Shown here piece after piece: positions 17,011 through 26,909 of a stretch of 64,000 nucleotides of DNA. Positions within the stretch are counted from its first letter, which is position 1. Each line of letters starts with the position of its first letter. Location: the NCBI GenBank assembly GCA_016717165.1, contig JADKGA010000001.1, forward strand, positions 1-64,000. The letters run 5' to 3'. Source of the DNA: Candidatus Lutibacillus vidarii. Its GTDB lineage: Bacteria; Actinomycetota; Actinomycetes; Actinomycetales; Dermatophilaceae. Both the position numbers and the translations under genes were made by a program. The notes under the pieces are model-generated. The model saw only the letters and a program-made list of their open reading frames with translations. It did not search any database and had not been told where the DNA came from.

Positions 17011-18174
17011 TCAGTGGCTGAGCTTGCTCAGGGCCTGCACGCTCAACCGCTCCTGCAGCTCAGCAACCGACGCCCGCTCGGCTAGCGAAGCCCGCACGAG
17101 ATCGGCCTGTGTCGGCGGCGTCATCGACGCCACCGGTTGGTCGCGGTCGAGGTTGGTCGGGAAGGGATATCCTTCGGCGCTCGCGGCGATCACCGTGTCG
17201 AGCGCCGTCGACGACCAGCCCGCACGCTGGCGCGCCACCAGGACCGGGTACACCGCCGCGACGACGCGCCGACGGTCGACCGCCTCCATCGCGCGCCCGA
17301 ACGCCGAGTTGATCTGGAGCAGGTTCGCCATACGGTCAATGTCGGGGGACACATTCGACCCTGCTGCGTGGAGCAACGCCGGGTTGAAGAAGACCAGGTC
17401 ACCCTTGCGCAGCGGGAGCTGGATGTGGTTCGCCACGAAGTACTCCTGGAACTGCGGCAGCCAGTACGCCAGGTATCCGTGCGAGTACTTCTGGCTGTGC
17501 GGCAGGTAGAGGGTCGGACCACTCTCCACCGGCATGTCACAGTGCGCGACGGCGCCCTGCAGCGTCAGGCTCGCGCAGAGCGAATGAACGTGGGCCGGAT
17601 AGCGCGCAGCCTGCGCGGCATCCATGAACCCGAGGTGGTAGTCGCGGTGGACCGTCTGCGCGGCCCCGCCCGGGTGGACGAGGTTGACCTGTGCGGTGAC
17701 CTGGTACCCGGGCCCGAGCCACGCTCGAGCCGCCAGGGCGACCAGGTCGTTCGCGTAGTAGTCGACGAAGGACTCCGGATCGAGCACCGCGTGCTTCTCC
17801 AGGCAGTTCCACACCCGGTCGTTCGCTCCCGGCTTGCCAAAATGGTCGCCGGAAGGCCTGCCGCCGACCTTCTCGGCGGCGATGATCCGCTCGAAGACAG
17901 CCGTCGCCCGGTCGACCACCGTCGGGTCGAAGGCGCCCTCGATGACGACGATGCCCGGCCCGTCCGCCCACGCCCGGGCCAGCTCGGCCTCGACCGCGTG
18001 GGGGTCGGTCGCCGCGGCCCTGCGGAGCGCGTCCGCACCGTAGATGAGAACACCCGCAACGACGCGCTCAGCCAAGGGGTAGTCGGCGGGGTCCGTCTCG
18101 TCAGCGAGTATGGCGAGCAGGTCCTCGAGCTGGCAGTCCTCCGTGCGCATCAGGTGCCCCTTGGCTGTGCTCAT
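17011..18174 (-). CDS. Phytanoyl-CoA dioxygenase (PhyH) family oxygenase
   Basis: Protein of 387 aa; ATG 18174 is chosen because GAGAGGA stands nine bases before it. The non-haem Fe(II)/2-oxoglutarate fold is shown by the metal motif HRDYH (HxD) in the middle, PVESGPTLYLPHSQKY, a distal iron histidine in FFNPALLHAAGSNVS, and the Arg/oxoglutarate region DRMANLLQINSAFG. An N-terminal helical domain (about residues 1-110) precedes it. The substrate is unknown; relatives hydroxylate fatty acyl groups, ectoine or small metabolites. Cytoplasmic, single gene flanked by repeat elements on both sides. Function beyond the family is not predictable. Confidence 0.75.
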   Translation of the reverse strand: MSTAKGHLMRTEDCQLEDLLAILADETDPADYPLAERVVAGVLIYGADALRRAAATDPHAVEAELARAWADGPGIVVIEGAFDPTVVDRATAVFERIIAAEKVGGRPSGDHFGKPGANDRVWNCLEKHAVLDPESFVDYYANDLVALAARAWLGPGYQVTAQVNLVHPGGAAQTVHRDYHLGFMDAAQAARYPAHVHSLCASLTLQGAVAHCDMPVESGPTLYLPHSQKYSHGYLAYWLPQFQEYFVANHIQLPLRKGDLVFFNPALLHAAGSNVSPDIDRMANLLQINSAFGRAMEAVDRRRVVAAVYPVLVARQRAGWSSTALDTVIAASAEGYPFPTNLDRDQPVASMTPPTQADLVRASLAERASVAELQERLSVQALSKLSH

Positions 18175-18310
18175 GAGGGCATCCTCTCGCCGTGCGCGGG
18201 GGAGGGCCAACGCGTCCGCGCCGGCGCTGACATGGACGCGAAGACTCTGCGCCAGCGCTTTAGGGCCCCGCTCGCGCAGAGCATGGGCGGTGAATGCGGT
18301 GCTGAGGCGA

Positions 18311-18350
18311 CTTATGCGCTGCTCCGTATCTCGGTGCACGGCATAGGGCG
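18311..18350. repeat. Single-unit copy of the 28-bp repeat family
   Basis: The region 18320-18347 is one 28-base unit beginning TGCTCCGTATCTCGGTGCAC and ending GGCATAGG, the same end as the last unit of both long arrays. A left arm (TTATGCGCTGCTCC) and right arm (GGTGCACGGCATAGGGCG) can pair. It lies between the PhyH gene start and the stop of the beta-CASP gene. This appears to be the minimal form from which arrays expand. Confidence 0.75.
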
Positions 18351-18471
18351 CGCGAAGGGGTCTTCGGCACGGCTTGCTGACCGATGCGCGGCGGCCGATC
18401 CGAGGTGGAGGCGCCGGCTAGACCGCGGACCCCGGCCGTCGTCCGGGACTCCGAGTGTGGCCCGCGGAAGC

Positions 18472-20076
18472 CTAAGCCGGGGTTCGGCGGATCCGGATCG
18501 TGACGGTGCCTTCGAGGACGAGGTCGGTTCCGTCCGGTCGTGCGGTGAGCTCGCCAGTCACCTGAGCTCCACTGACCGGTATGCCGCCCAGGTCTGCCCG
18601 CGTCGGGCCCTGAGGCCCGGCGGGCACCTGCACCTGAACGGCGATCGAGGGCGACGGGGCATCGACCGCCGCAGACGCGAGAGTCGCAGACAGGACCACC
18701 CGCTCACCGTAGGACGGGACCACCGCCGGCACGCCGAGCTCGGCGTGTAGGCGCTCCGCGAGGGTCCGCGAGGCCGACTCCTCGCCGTGGGTGACGAAGA
18801 TCGTGGCCGGCGCAGGTGTCAGCGCCCGCACCCAGTCGAGCAGGTCGGAGGCGTCGGCGTGGACGGAGAACTCCGCATCCACCGCGATCTCGGCGTGGAC
18901 CGGCACGTACTGGCCGTAGATCTTCAGCTGCTTGGCGCCCTCGACCAACGCACGCCCTCGGGTGCCGGCGCCCTGATACCCCGTGAGGACCACGGCGTTG
19001 CGCGGGTCGGGCAGCATCCGTTCGAGGTGGTGGAGGACCCGTCCCCCGGTCGCCATACCGGAAGAGCTGATGACGATGTGCGGGTCACGATGCCGGCCGC
19101 GCGTCAGCGCCATCGAGTCCTCGGCGGAGCGGACCTCGACGAGCCCAGGGAGCTTGACGAAGTCCTCGAGGTCCAGATCCGGCCGCAGCTCCTTTGACGC
19201 TCGGCGGTAGACCGACAGCGCCGCGGTCGCCATCGGCGAGTTGACATAGATGGGCACATCCGGGATCCGGCCGTCCTGACGCATCCCGGACAGCACCCGC
19301 AGGACGACCTCGGTCCGGTCGATCGCGAACGCCGGGAGCAGCACCGACCCACCGCGCGACACCGTCCGCCGGACGACATCGGCGAGGCCCTCGTGCGGCA
19401 GGTTGACCGGCTCGGGGTGTTCCCGGTCGCCGTAGGTCGACTCCACGACGACATAGGTCGCGCCGGCCGGGGTGTCGCAGGGCCGCAGCACCGGGTGGTC
19501 ATGCCGACCGAGATCCCCGGAGAAGAGCACCGACGTCGTCGGCGTCGACAGCGTGACCGACGCCGACCCGAGGATGTGGCCTGCCCTGGTGAACCGCAGC
19601 GAGATCTCGTCGCCGAGGTCGGCGTCGGCGTCGTACTCGACCGCGGTGAGCAGTGGCAGCGCCCGCTCGACATCGGCCGGTGTGTAGATCGGCAGCGGCG
19701 GGTCGTGCCGCGACCAGCCCCCGGCCGCAGCGTCCTGAGCCTCCCGCTCGGCGAGGAAGCCGGCGTCCCGCAACACGATCGCCGCCAGCTCGAGGGTGCC
19801 CTGGGTGCACCACACAGGGCCGTCATACCCCTGCTTGACCAGCGCCGGGAGGTAGCCGCAGTGGTCCATGTGCGCGTGGGTGAGGACGATATCGGTCAGC
19901 GTGTGCGGCGGGACGGGGAAGTCCTCCCAGTTCCGCAACCGCCATTCCTTCTCCCCCTGGAAGAGCCCCGCGTCGACGAGGATCCGGCGTTCGCCGACGG
20001 TGAGGAGGCACCTCGATCCGGTCACTGTGCGGGCCGCGCCGAGGAAGGTCAGTGTCGCAGAGGCTGCAGCGGGCAT
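18472..20076 (-). CDS. Metallo-beta-lactamase fold beta-CASP RNA nuclease
   Basis: Protein of 534 aa. The MBL core has VLTHAHMDHCGYLPAL (HxHxDH), RAGHILGSASV and FSGDLGRHDHPV metal ligands. The beta-CASP domain follows with ESTYGDREHPE, LLPAFAIDRTEVVLRVL, ISSSGMATGGRVLHHL and SVHADASDLLDWV (motif with C-terminal His), then THGEESASRTLAERL. This is the CPSF73/YSH1-type architecture that cuts single-stranded RNA with two zinc ions. A C-terminal extension of about 70 residues after the core is specific to this protein. Cytoplasmic; probably RNA processing or decay. Single gene, divergent from the SDR gene. Confidence 0.87.
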   Translation of the reverse strand: MPAAASATLTFLGAARTVTGSRCLLTVGERRILVDAGLFQGEKEWRLRNWEDFPVPPHTLTDIVLTHAHMDHCGYLPALVKQGYDGPVWCTQGTLELAAIVLRDAGFLAEREAQDAAAGGWSRHDPPLPIYTPADVERALPLLTAVEYDADADLGDEISLRFTRAGHILGSASVTLSTPTTSVLFSGDLGRHDHPVLRPCDTPAGATYVVVESTYGDREHPEPVNLPHEGLADVVRRTVSRGGSVLLPAFAIDRTEVVLRVLSGMRQDGRIPDVPIYVNSPMATAALSVYRRASKELRPDLDLEDFVKLPGLVEVRSAEDSMALTRGRHRDPHIVISSSGMATGGRVLHHLERMLPDPRNAVVLTGYQGAGTRGRALVEGAKQLKIYGQYVPVHAEIAVDAEFSVHADASDLLDWVRALTPAPATIFVTHGEESASRTLAERLHAELGVPAVVPSYGERVVLSATLASAAVDAPSPSIAVQVQVPAGPQGPTRADLGGIPVSGAQVTGELTARPDGTDLVLEGTVTIRIRRTPA

Positions 20077-20271
20077 ATCTCACTGTGACGCCGGAAAGGG
20101 CTGCGCGACAGTGACCTTCGGCCGCCTCCTCGTGGCGGCCGGGCGGGATGACCGGACTGAAGACCTAATTCCGTATGACGAACCGAGAGTATTCTGGAGA
20201 TGCCACAGAGCGGGACCAGCCCCCACCAGAGGCGCCGCTCGCGGCGCGAGAGGTGAGAGGAGTGTCACCCC

Positions 20272-21039
20272 ATGACACTCACCAGCAGGTTCAGCGGCAA
20301 GACCGCCATCGTCACCGGAGCCGGCTCGGGCATCGGCCGCGCCACGGCCCTGGCGCTGGCGTCCGGCGGGGCGTCGGTGGTGGTCGCAGACATCGACCCG
20401 CTCCGAGCCAAGGCTGTAGTCGCAGAGATCGAAGCAACCGACGGGGTCGCCGTCGAGGTCGTCGGTGACCTTGCCGAGGAAGAGGTTGTCGAGGAGATCG
20501 TCCGCCGGACCCTCGGCGAGTACAGCCGGATCGACATCCTCGTCAACAACGCCGGAATCATGGACTCGATGTGCGGGCCGCAGGAGACCTCGTCGTCGGA
20601 GTGGGATCGGGTCATGCGGGTCAATGTCACCGCGCCCTTCCTGCTCACCCGGGCCGTTGCTCCTGCAATGATCGCGGCGGGCCGGGGCTCGATCGTCAAC
20701 GTCGGCTCCGAGGCCGGGCTGCGCGGCAGCTGCGCGGGCACGGCATACACCACGAGCAAGCACGCCATCGTCGGGCTGACCAAGTCCAGCGCGATCATGT
20801 TGCGGCCGTACGGTGTCCGGGTCAACTGCGTCGCCCCTGGCGGGACGATCACCAATATCCAGGTCACTATCGACCCGGACACGCAGGGGCCGGCGGTCCT
20901 CGGCGCCTTCCGCGGCAACGTCGGCCGGATGGCCGAAGCCGAGGAGGTCGCTTCGGCGATCGTCTACCTCGCCTCGGACGAGGCCAGCGCCCTGACCGGC
21001 GTCATCCTCCCGGCCGACAGCGGGTGGTCAGCCATCTGA
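20272..21039 (+). CDS. Short-chain dehydrogenase/reductase
   Basis: Classical SDR of 255 aa. Rossmann motif TGAGSGIG near residue 15, NNAG in ILVNNAGIMD, and the catalytic Ser/YxxxK in VGSEAGL...AYTTSKHAIVGLTKS. An acidic VVADIDP after strand 2 suggests preference for NAD(H) over NADP(H). Ends ...LTGVILPADSGWSAI, typical of the family. AGAGGAG about nine bases before ATG 20272 supports the start. Substrate unknown; relatives oxidise sugars, steroids or 3-hydroxyacyl groups. No co-transcribed partner is evident. Confidence 0.85.
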   Translation: MTLTSRFSGKTAIVTGAGSGIGRATALALASGGASVVVADIDPLRAKAVVAEIEATDGVAVEVVGDLAEEEVVEEIVRRTLGEYSRIDILVNNAGIMDSMCGPQETSSSEWDRVMRVNVTAPFLLTRAVAPAMIAAGRGSIVNVGSEAGLRGSCAGTAYTTSKHAIVGLTKSSAIMLRPYGVRVNCVAPGGTITNIQVTIDPDTQGPAVLGAFRGNVGRMAEAEEVASAIVYLASDEASALTGVILPADSGWSAI

Positions 21040-21167
21040 GCGGCGGGAACGCCATACCAACGCCTGACCGGCGGCATACCTCGCCGCGTGGCGTCGCAGC
21101 CCCGGGTCGGAGGAGGGGACGGTTACAGTGGATGCCGTCCCCCGCCCCCTCGAAGGCGAGAACTGCC

Positions 21168-22171
21168 ATGACCCGACACCTGCCTCGACCGCTGCCCCGG
21201 CGCATCGTCCTCAAGGGCGTGAGTGGCGCCGGCTTCATCGCCTGGCTGAGTGCCTGCTCGTCCGGCACGCCGAAGTCCACCCCGTCGGGCCCGTTCACCT
21301 CGGGCGCCCCGCTGGCCCTGCCGACGGACCGGCCGAAGACCCGGACGGTGCCCAGTGCGCCGCCTCCCGCCCCGCTCCCGGACGGGACGATCAACGTCCT
21401 CGTCATCGGCTCGGACACCCGCACCCTCGGCGCCCTCGACGGCCGTTCGGACGTCATCACGCTGGTCCAGCTCTCCGGCGACCGGAAGCGGGTCAACATG
21501 GTCTCGGTCGCGCGAGACACCGCCGTCGACCTCCCGGGCGGCGGTCGCGGCAAGATCAACGAGGCGTATGCGCGGAAGGGGCCGGCCGGGCTGGTCGAGG
21601 TCGTCTCCGCGCTTCTCGACGTGAAGATCACCTACACCCTGGAGACCAACTTCGGCTCCTGGGTGACGATCAGCGACCTCCTCGGTGGGTTCACCGTCCA
21701 GAATCGGTTTGCCTCGGACAGCTCAAAGATCTACTTCCCGAAGGGGCCGATCTTCCTCAAGGGCCGCAAGGCGCTGACCTATGTCCGTGAGCGCAAGGGC
21801 CTGCCCAATGGCGACCTCGACCGCACCGAGCGCCACCGCGCGGCGCTGACCGCGATCCTGCAGCGACTGCACGATCTGGCCGTCAAGGACCCGAAGGTGC
21901 TGGCCAAGCTGGTCCCCAATCTCTACGCCCAGACTCGGGCGAATGGGCTGACCGTGCAGCAGGCCGTCGGGATGATCCCGCTCGTCGTCTCGCTCACCGC
22001 TGCCCAGGTCACCTCGGTCATGGTCCCGGTCACCGGCTTCGGGACGATCAACGGTGGCTCGGTCGACCTCGTCAACACGGGACGGACCGCCGAGCTCGTC
22101 GCCGCCCTGAAGACCTCGGACCTGTCTGCTATGTGGCCAAGTACGGGGTCTCGAACGCCCCGACCGGCTGA
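21168..22171 (+). CDS. LytR-CpsA-Psr (LCP) family cell-wall ligase, frameshift near end
   Basis: About 334 aa. The N-terminus has a twin-arginine-like/lipobox region (RRIVLKGVSGAGFIAWLSACSSG), so the protein is probably anchored outside the membrane. The LCP domain shows NVLVIGSDTRTLGALDGRSD, the Arg-Asp core VSVARDTAVDLPGGGRGKIN and RKALTYVRERKGLPNGDLDRTERH. LCP enzymes transfer polyprenyl-linked glycopolymers to peptidoglycan. Close to the C-terminus (about 22130) one base is missing. The other frame gives YVAKYGVSNAPTG and TGA at 22169-22171, which fits a normal end. The loss affects only the last dozen residues. Confidence 0.82.
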
Positions 22172-22215
22172 GCGCCGAGCCGTTCTCGCACCTGCGACCG
22201 ACCGAGGCGTCCGCG

Positions 22216-24456
22216 CTATCCGGCTCCGACGACCGCGTCCACGTCGACGACCGGGTGTCCCGCGGTCCCCGAGGCGACGATCTTCATCGTGTGGGTTCCC
22301 GGAGTTGCCCAGGCGTAGGACGCGACGATCACGCGTCCGGACACGGTTGCGGCATACAGGTTGACGGTCTTGTAGAGGACACCGTCGAGGTACACCGTCG
22401 CCACGCCCTTCGTCGGTCCCTTCGCCGCGACCCAGCCCATCGTGCTGCCGAAGGCGGTGAAGCTCGCTGAAGCTTTCGCCGTGGCGGTGCTCATGAGAAA
22501 CCCCCCCGAGGCGGACGACCAGGCCTTCCTGGTCCATCCCGCGCTGAAGGTGAGCTGGGCGGACGTCTCCTGAGCGATTCCGGCAGAGAAGGTTGTCGTC
22601 AGCCGTGCGCTGCCCCAGTTGCCGGCGGTGTCGACGGCCTGGACCGCCAGCTGGTAGCGGTGGCCCGGGCCCACGGTAATGGCGACCGAGCGGGACGTCG
22701 GTGTCGCCAAGGGCAGCCTCGCCCCGATCTGCTTGCCCACGGTCGGGGTATACCTGATCGCTCCGATGATCGGGCCGGCCGAGTCGACGGCGGTCCCCAG
22801 CGCACCGATCGCGGCGCGCAAGTTCGGCAACGGTCCGATGCGTCCCGTCCCCGGGCTGACCTGGGCCTGCCCGGTGAGCCGGAGCCGGGTGCGGACCTCT
22901 CGGGGTGAGAGCGTCGTGCCTCGGGACTTGGCGACGCTGGACAGCGACGCTGCGGCGCTGGCCACGATGGGGGAGGCGCTCGACGTCCCGCCGAAGCTGC
23001 CGGTGTACCACTGGTTGACGCCCGTGCCGGCATACAGGTCGCCATACCCGGTCGTTGTGACGCACTCGCCCCAACCCTGGAGGTCGACCCGGCGGCCATA
23101 GTTGGAGAACCACAGCTTGGTGCGTGACGTGGTGCAGCCGGTGCCCCCGGCGCCCCCGGCCCCGACGATGATCGCGCCGCTGTCGGCCCGCCCGCCGGGA
23201 AAGGTCGGGCCGTAGGCCAGATCGTCGAGGTTCTGCTGGCCGTTGCCGGCCGCCTCGACGACGATGATGCCGCGAGAGGTGGCCGAGACGATCGCGTCGT
23301 AGTACGCCGGGACCCACTCGACGGCAACGCAGCCGACCTGGTCGGACAGGCACGACCCGAGGGGCCCGGCAGTCTGCTGCTCGAGAAGCATGACGTCGCC
23401 GGCGCGCAGGCCGTTCGCCGCCGTGGTGATCGAGTTCGCCAGGTCGTAGCCGCGCTGGGTGTTGTAGGCGTTCGTGACCCGCAGGGTTGCTCCCGGCACG
23501 AGGCCGGTCACCCCGATGGTGTTGCTCGTCGCGGCGATCTGGCCGGCCACGGCGGTGCCGTGGTTGCTATCGGCAAAGGGGTCAGAGGGGGTGCCATTGG
23601 GCACCAGGGCCGTCGCAAGCTTCGCCACGTCCTCGTGGGTCCGGTTCCACGAGTACTCGATATCGTGCACTCGGACGTTGACGCCATTGCCGCCCGCGAT
23701 GGTCTGGGCATAGAGCGCCTCGATCCCGTTCGCGACCGACGCCCCGGCATACCCCTGCCGCGCTCGGTAGTCCGGGGTGGGCGGGGCAGCCGCGACCGGT
23801 GCCGCGTAAGCCACCTCGACGACCGGCAGAGCGTTGAGGGCATCGACCACGGCATCGACAGTGCCCCCGGGCCGGACCGCGATGCGGTAGTACAGGTTGA
23901 GGTCGGCCTGCTCCCGCTGCGAACGCGTCGCGGTCTCCCGAGTGGACGCGTCAAGGGATGCCTCGTCGGTGACGAAGGTCCGCCGGATCGAGGCGACGCC
24001 GGCCAGCGCGGAGCGCACCTGGGCGAGGTCGGCCGCCGACGCGGCCTGGCGGGGCAAGGACACTCCCGCGACGGCACCGACGCTGCTGACCGACGGAATA
24101 ACGGACAGCGCCCCGCCACGGAGCCGAATACCGGACCCTTCGCGGAACTTCACCTCGACCTCGGTGCGCGAGGCGTTGGCGGACAACCGGGAGTGGGCCG
24201 AGGTGGGCTTGACCGCCGGGACTCGGCGCTGCACGTCGGTGTCCGCGGCGGGGCTGGACGGCGTCTGTGCCAGACCTGCCTCACCTCCACCCCACGAGGT
24301 GCCGGGGGACGCCGACCCGCCGGTGGACCCCACCGACGGCCGGCCGGAGTCTGCTGCGGCTGCCGACCCGGGCGACACCGCGGCCACGGTCGCGGCCGTC
24401 GCGACGACGGCGCAGGCCAGCGCCACCCTGCTGCGGAATGGACGGTTCTGGCTCAT
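22216..24456 (-). CDS. Secreted subtilisin-family (S8) serine protease
   Basis: Protein of 746 aa. ATG 24456 follows AAGGGG; a signal peptide (FRSRVALACAVVATAATVAA, cut near ASA/AAA) comes first, then an inhibitor-like propeptide region (about 80-200). The S8 domain carries the triad: Asp in VRVHDIEYSWNRTHED, His in DSNHGTAVAGQIAA, Ser in GTSSASPIVASAA, with oxyanion Asn in VVEAAGNGQQNL. A C-terminal domain of about 220 residues, with FSAGWTRKAWSSAS and SFTAFGSTMGWVA, looks like a beta-sandwich binding module. It would act outside the cell on proteins. The gene is convergent with the LCP gene (44-base gap). Single gene. Confidence 0.87.
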   Translation of the reverse strand: MSQNRPFRSRVALACAVVATAATVAAVSPGSAAAADSGRPSVGSTGGSASPGTSWGGGEAGLAQTPSSPAADTDVQRRVPAVKPTSAHSRLSANASRTEVEVKFREGSGIRLRGGALSVIPSVSSVGAVAGVSLPRQAASAADLAQVRSALAGVASIRRTFVTDEASLDASTRETATRSQREQADLNLYYRIAVRPGGTVDAVVDALNALPVVEVAYAAPVAAAPPTPDYRARQGYAGASVANGIEALYAQTIAGGNGVNVRVHDIEYSWNRTHEDVAKLATALVPNGTPSDPFADSNHGTAVAGQIAATSNTIGVTGLVPGATLRVTNAYNTQRGYDLANSITTAANGLRAGDVMLLEQQTAGPLGSCLSDQVGCVAVEWVPAYYDAIVSATSRGIIVVEAAGNGQQNLDDLAYGPTFPGGRADSGAIIVGAGGAGGTGCTTSRTKLWFSNYGRRVDLQGWGECVTTTGYGDLYAGTGVNQWYTGSFGGTSSASPIVASAAASLSSVAKSRGTTLSPREVRTRLRLTGQAQVSPGTGRIGPLPNLRAAIGALGTAVDSAGPIIGAIRYTPTVGKQIGARLPLATPTSRSVAITVGPGHRYQLAVQAVDTAGNWGSARLTTTFSAGIAQETSAQLTFSAGWTRKAWSSASGGFLMSTATAKASASFTAFGSTMGWVAAKGPTKGVATVYLDGVLYKTVNLYAATVSGRVIVASYAWATPGTHTMKIVASGTAGHPVVDVDAVVGAG

Positions 24457-24607
24457 CTGTACCCCTTCTCGATCGGCTGCCCCACTGGGGGCCGTCACCA
24501 CGACCTCGCCCAGTGCCCCTGTGCGACAAGGACCGACGCGGCTCAGTGTGCCAGACGGCGGCGACAGCCACGCCAGAACAGGAGCAGATCGGCAGCGGCC
24601 GCACCCG

Positions 24608-26773
24608 TCAGTCGATCAGGCCCGCGCTCCGCGCCGCGTCGACGGCTTCCGCTCTGGTGTGCACCCCGAGCTTGCGGTAGACCGCCTGGGCGTGCGAGCG
24701 CACCGTCGCGGGGGACACGTACAGCTCGGCAGCGATGCGTGGCACCGGATAGTAGGACGCGAGGTACCTCAGCACGCGCAGCTCCGCGGTGGTCAAGGCA
24801 TCCTCGCCGGGGCGGTCCTTGATCTCCGGGTTCGCGGTCGAGAGGGCCTCGAGCCGAGCCCTGAGGTAGCCAGCCTGAGGCGCCTTGGCGAGGATCGGGA
24901 CGGCCTCGCGGGCCAGAGTCGCCGCCGAGGCAGCGTCACCGAGCCACAGCGCGGTCTCGACAAGGAGCACATGAGCAGCGAGCCGCATGACGGGCAGGCC
25001 CTCGGGAACATCGGTCAGCTTGTTCCGGGCAGTCCAGAAGCCCTCGGACGTTCGGGTCCGGTCGCCCGAGTGCGCGGCGAAGCGGGCCAGCGCAGCGTCA
25101 TACAGGAAGGTGACGCGGTTACTGCGCAACCCGGCCCGGTCCCACAGCTGCTCGCCCTCGGCGAGCAGCTCACGACCCTGCGTCACGCGGCCGGTGCTGG
25201 AGAGGATGAAGGCGAGGACGGCCTTGCGGAGCACCTCGACGAGCGGGTACGACGAGGAGTAGGTCGACAGCGCCTTGAGCATCCCTTCGGCCCGGACCAG
25301 ATCCCCCTCACCCATCGCGTGGACGCCGCCGACCAGCTGGGCCAAGACGGTCCACCCCAGCGTCGTCATCGCCTCGAGGGTGGCCGCACCGATGGGTTTG
25401 ATGCCGCTGACCTCGGTGATGACCTCGGCGGGTCGAACATGGGCGGCGTCACGCGGCTCGCGACCGGAGACCCGGGCGGTCTCGGACTGGATCTCCAGCC
25501 ATCGGACCACCGCGGCGTAGTCGCCCTCGGCGCAGGAGACGATCGCGTGGAGCATGGGGATCTCGGGGTACGCGCCGACGTCGGCGGGGGTGAAGTGGCT
25601 CAGCCAGCGGCGCACCGTCCACGTCCGTCCGGCCATGGCCAGCGCGGCACCGCGGCGGTAGCAGAAGTCGGCGAGCCGGGCGTGGTCACCGAGCCGGACG
25701 AGCAGCTCGAAGGCCTCGGCGTCCCGGTGCCGGGCACCCAGCGAGGTGGCTGCACGGTCGAGCAAGGTGGTGACCCGCGCCGGGTTGCGGGTGCGGAGCC
25801 GGCGGCGTAGGTGCCCGGTCAGCAGTGCCTGCACCGCGATCCGTCGGCCGTCGGTGATCCGCACCATGGGTGCCGGGTTGGTCTCGAGCTGGGCGAGGTA
25901 TGTCGCTGAGTCGTTCGCGTCCCGGGCGATGTCGAGCGTGCCGACGTCGGCGGAGCCCAAGACGGCGACATCCTCGAGGAAGGCAACCAGCGGGCCGGGC
26001 ATCGACCCGAGCACCTCCTGGTCGAGATAGGTCGACATCAGCCACTGGGACTGCGAGCCGTTCCCCGAGACCCCGGTGGCATCCCGGGCCAGCAGCGCCA
26101 GGCGCACCCCCGCAGGCCAACCCCCGGTGAGCTCGTAGATGCGGTCCAGCTCGGTACTGCTCAGCTGTGGGCTCCGCAGCGTCTCCAGCTCGTCGCGCTG
26201 CAGCTCGAGGTCGGCCTCGGTGACACTGACGACCCGACCCTGGAGGTTGCGGCGGGCAATCCGCACCGGGGGCAGCCGCCGCCCGGCGAGGACGAGGACC
26301 ATGCTGCTGGGCAAGTGGTTGGCCAACGAGTCGAGCAGCTCGACGGCAGCGGAGTCCTCGATGACCTGGACGTCATCGAGCAGGAGGACCAGGTCCAGAC
26401 CGTCCAGGGCGGCCAGCAGCCGCGGCATGAGCACCCGTGGCCAGTCCGGCTCCGCGGAGCGGACGTCGCGGAGCATGGGCGCCACGGTCGGCAGGTGCTC
26501 GGCGAGCCGCTCGACGAGATGGCGCCCGAGCTGCTGGACGCTGTCGTGAAAGGGCTCCAACGTGACGATCACCGGCGTGCCGCTCGCGGCGCAGGCCCAG
26601 GTGTCGAGCAAGGTGCTCTTCCCGTATCCTCCCGCCGCAACCAGCGTGACGATGCTCCCCCGCGCGACATTCTCGAAACGCGCGAGCAACCCCGACCTCG
26701 GTACCAGGCGCGCGCTCGGACGCGCCCCACCCCCGCGCAGGCTGGTCTGCACGGTCAGTCCTCCCCCGACCAT
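24608..26773 (-). CDS. MalT-like LuxR-family transcriptional regulator (large ATP-binding)
   Basis: Regulator of 721 aa. An N-terminal STAND-type NTPase has VTLVAAGGYGKSTLLDTWA (Walker A) and LDLVLLLDDVQVI (Walker B), followed by winged-helix and TPR-like helices. The last 65 residues are a LuxR HTH: LTTAELRVLRYLASYYPVPRIAAELYVSPATVRSHAQAVYRKLGV. Such proteins sense a small ligand and activate transcription when multimerised with ATP. The inducer is unknown. ATG 26773 (MVGGGLTVQ) is the best start; a longer upstream reading in this frame is a shadow of the next gene. It lies next to the secreted protease on the same strand (150 bases apart) and may control it, which is inference. Confidence 0.82.
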   Translation of the reverse strand: MVGGGLTVQTSLRGGGARPSARLVPRSGLLARFENVARGSIVTLVAAGGYGKSTLLDTWACAASGTPVIVTLEPFHDSVQQLGRHLVERLAEHLPTVAPMLRDVRSAEPDWPRVLMPRLLAALDGLDLVLLLDDVQVIEDSAAVELLDSLANHLPSSMVLVLAGRRLPPVRIARRNLQGRVVSVTEADLELQRDELETLRSPQLSSTELDRIYELTGGWPAGVRLALLARDATGVSGNGSQSQWLMSTYLDQEVLGSMPGPLVAFLEDVAVLGSADVGTLDIARDANDSATYLAQLETNPAPMVRITDGRRIAVQALLTGHLRRRLRTRNPARVTTLLDRAATSLGARHRDAEAFELLVRLGDHARLADFCYRRGAALAMAGRTWTVRRWLSHFTPADVGAYPEIPMLHAIVSCAEGDYAAVVRWLEIQSETARVSGREPRDAAHVRPAEVITEVSGIKPIGAATLEAMTTLGWTVLAQLVGGVHAMGEGDLVRAEGMLKALSTYSSSYPLVEVLRKAVLAFILSSTGRVTQGRELLAEGEQLWDRAGLRSNRVTFLYDAALARFAAHSGDRTRTSEGFWTARNKLTDVPEGLPVMRLAAHVLLVETALWLGDAASAATLAREAVPILAKAPQAGYLRARLEALSTANPEIKDRPGEDALTTAELRVLRYLASYYPVPRIAAELYVSPATVRSHAQAVYRKLGVHTRAEAVDAARSAGLID

Positions 26774-26909
26774 GGTGTGAGTATTTGTCACGCAGGGGTG
26801 GACGGCAAGACCGCGTCGCGCTGCCAACGTGGCCTTAACCTGCGCATATGCCTGACGGTGCCGATGCTGGCCGGCACCGGGCGGCGGGGTGCACAGGTCA
26901 GCCGCGAGG

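Noticed and set aside
20571..22364. Long plus-strand frame joining the SDR and LCP genes
   Set aside because: The first part is out of frame with the SDR gene; only the LCP part from 21168 is real.
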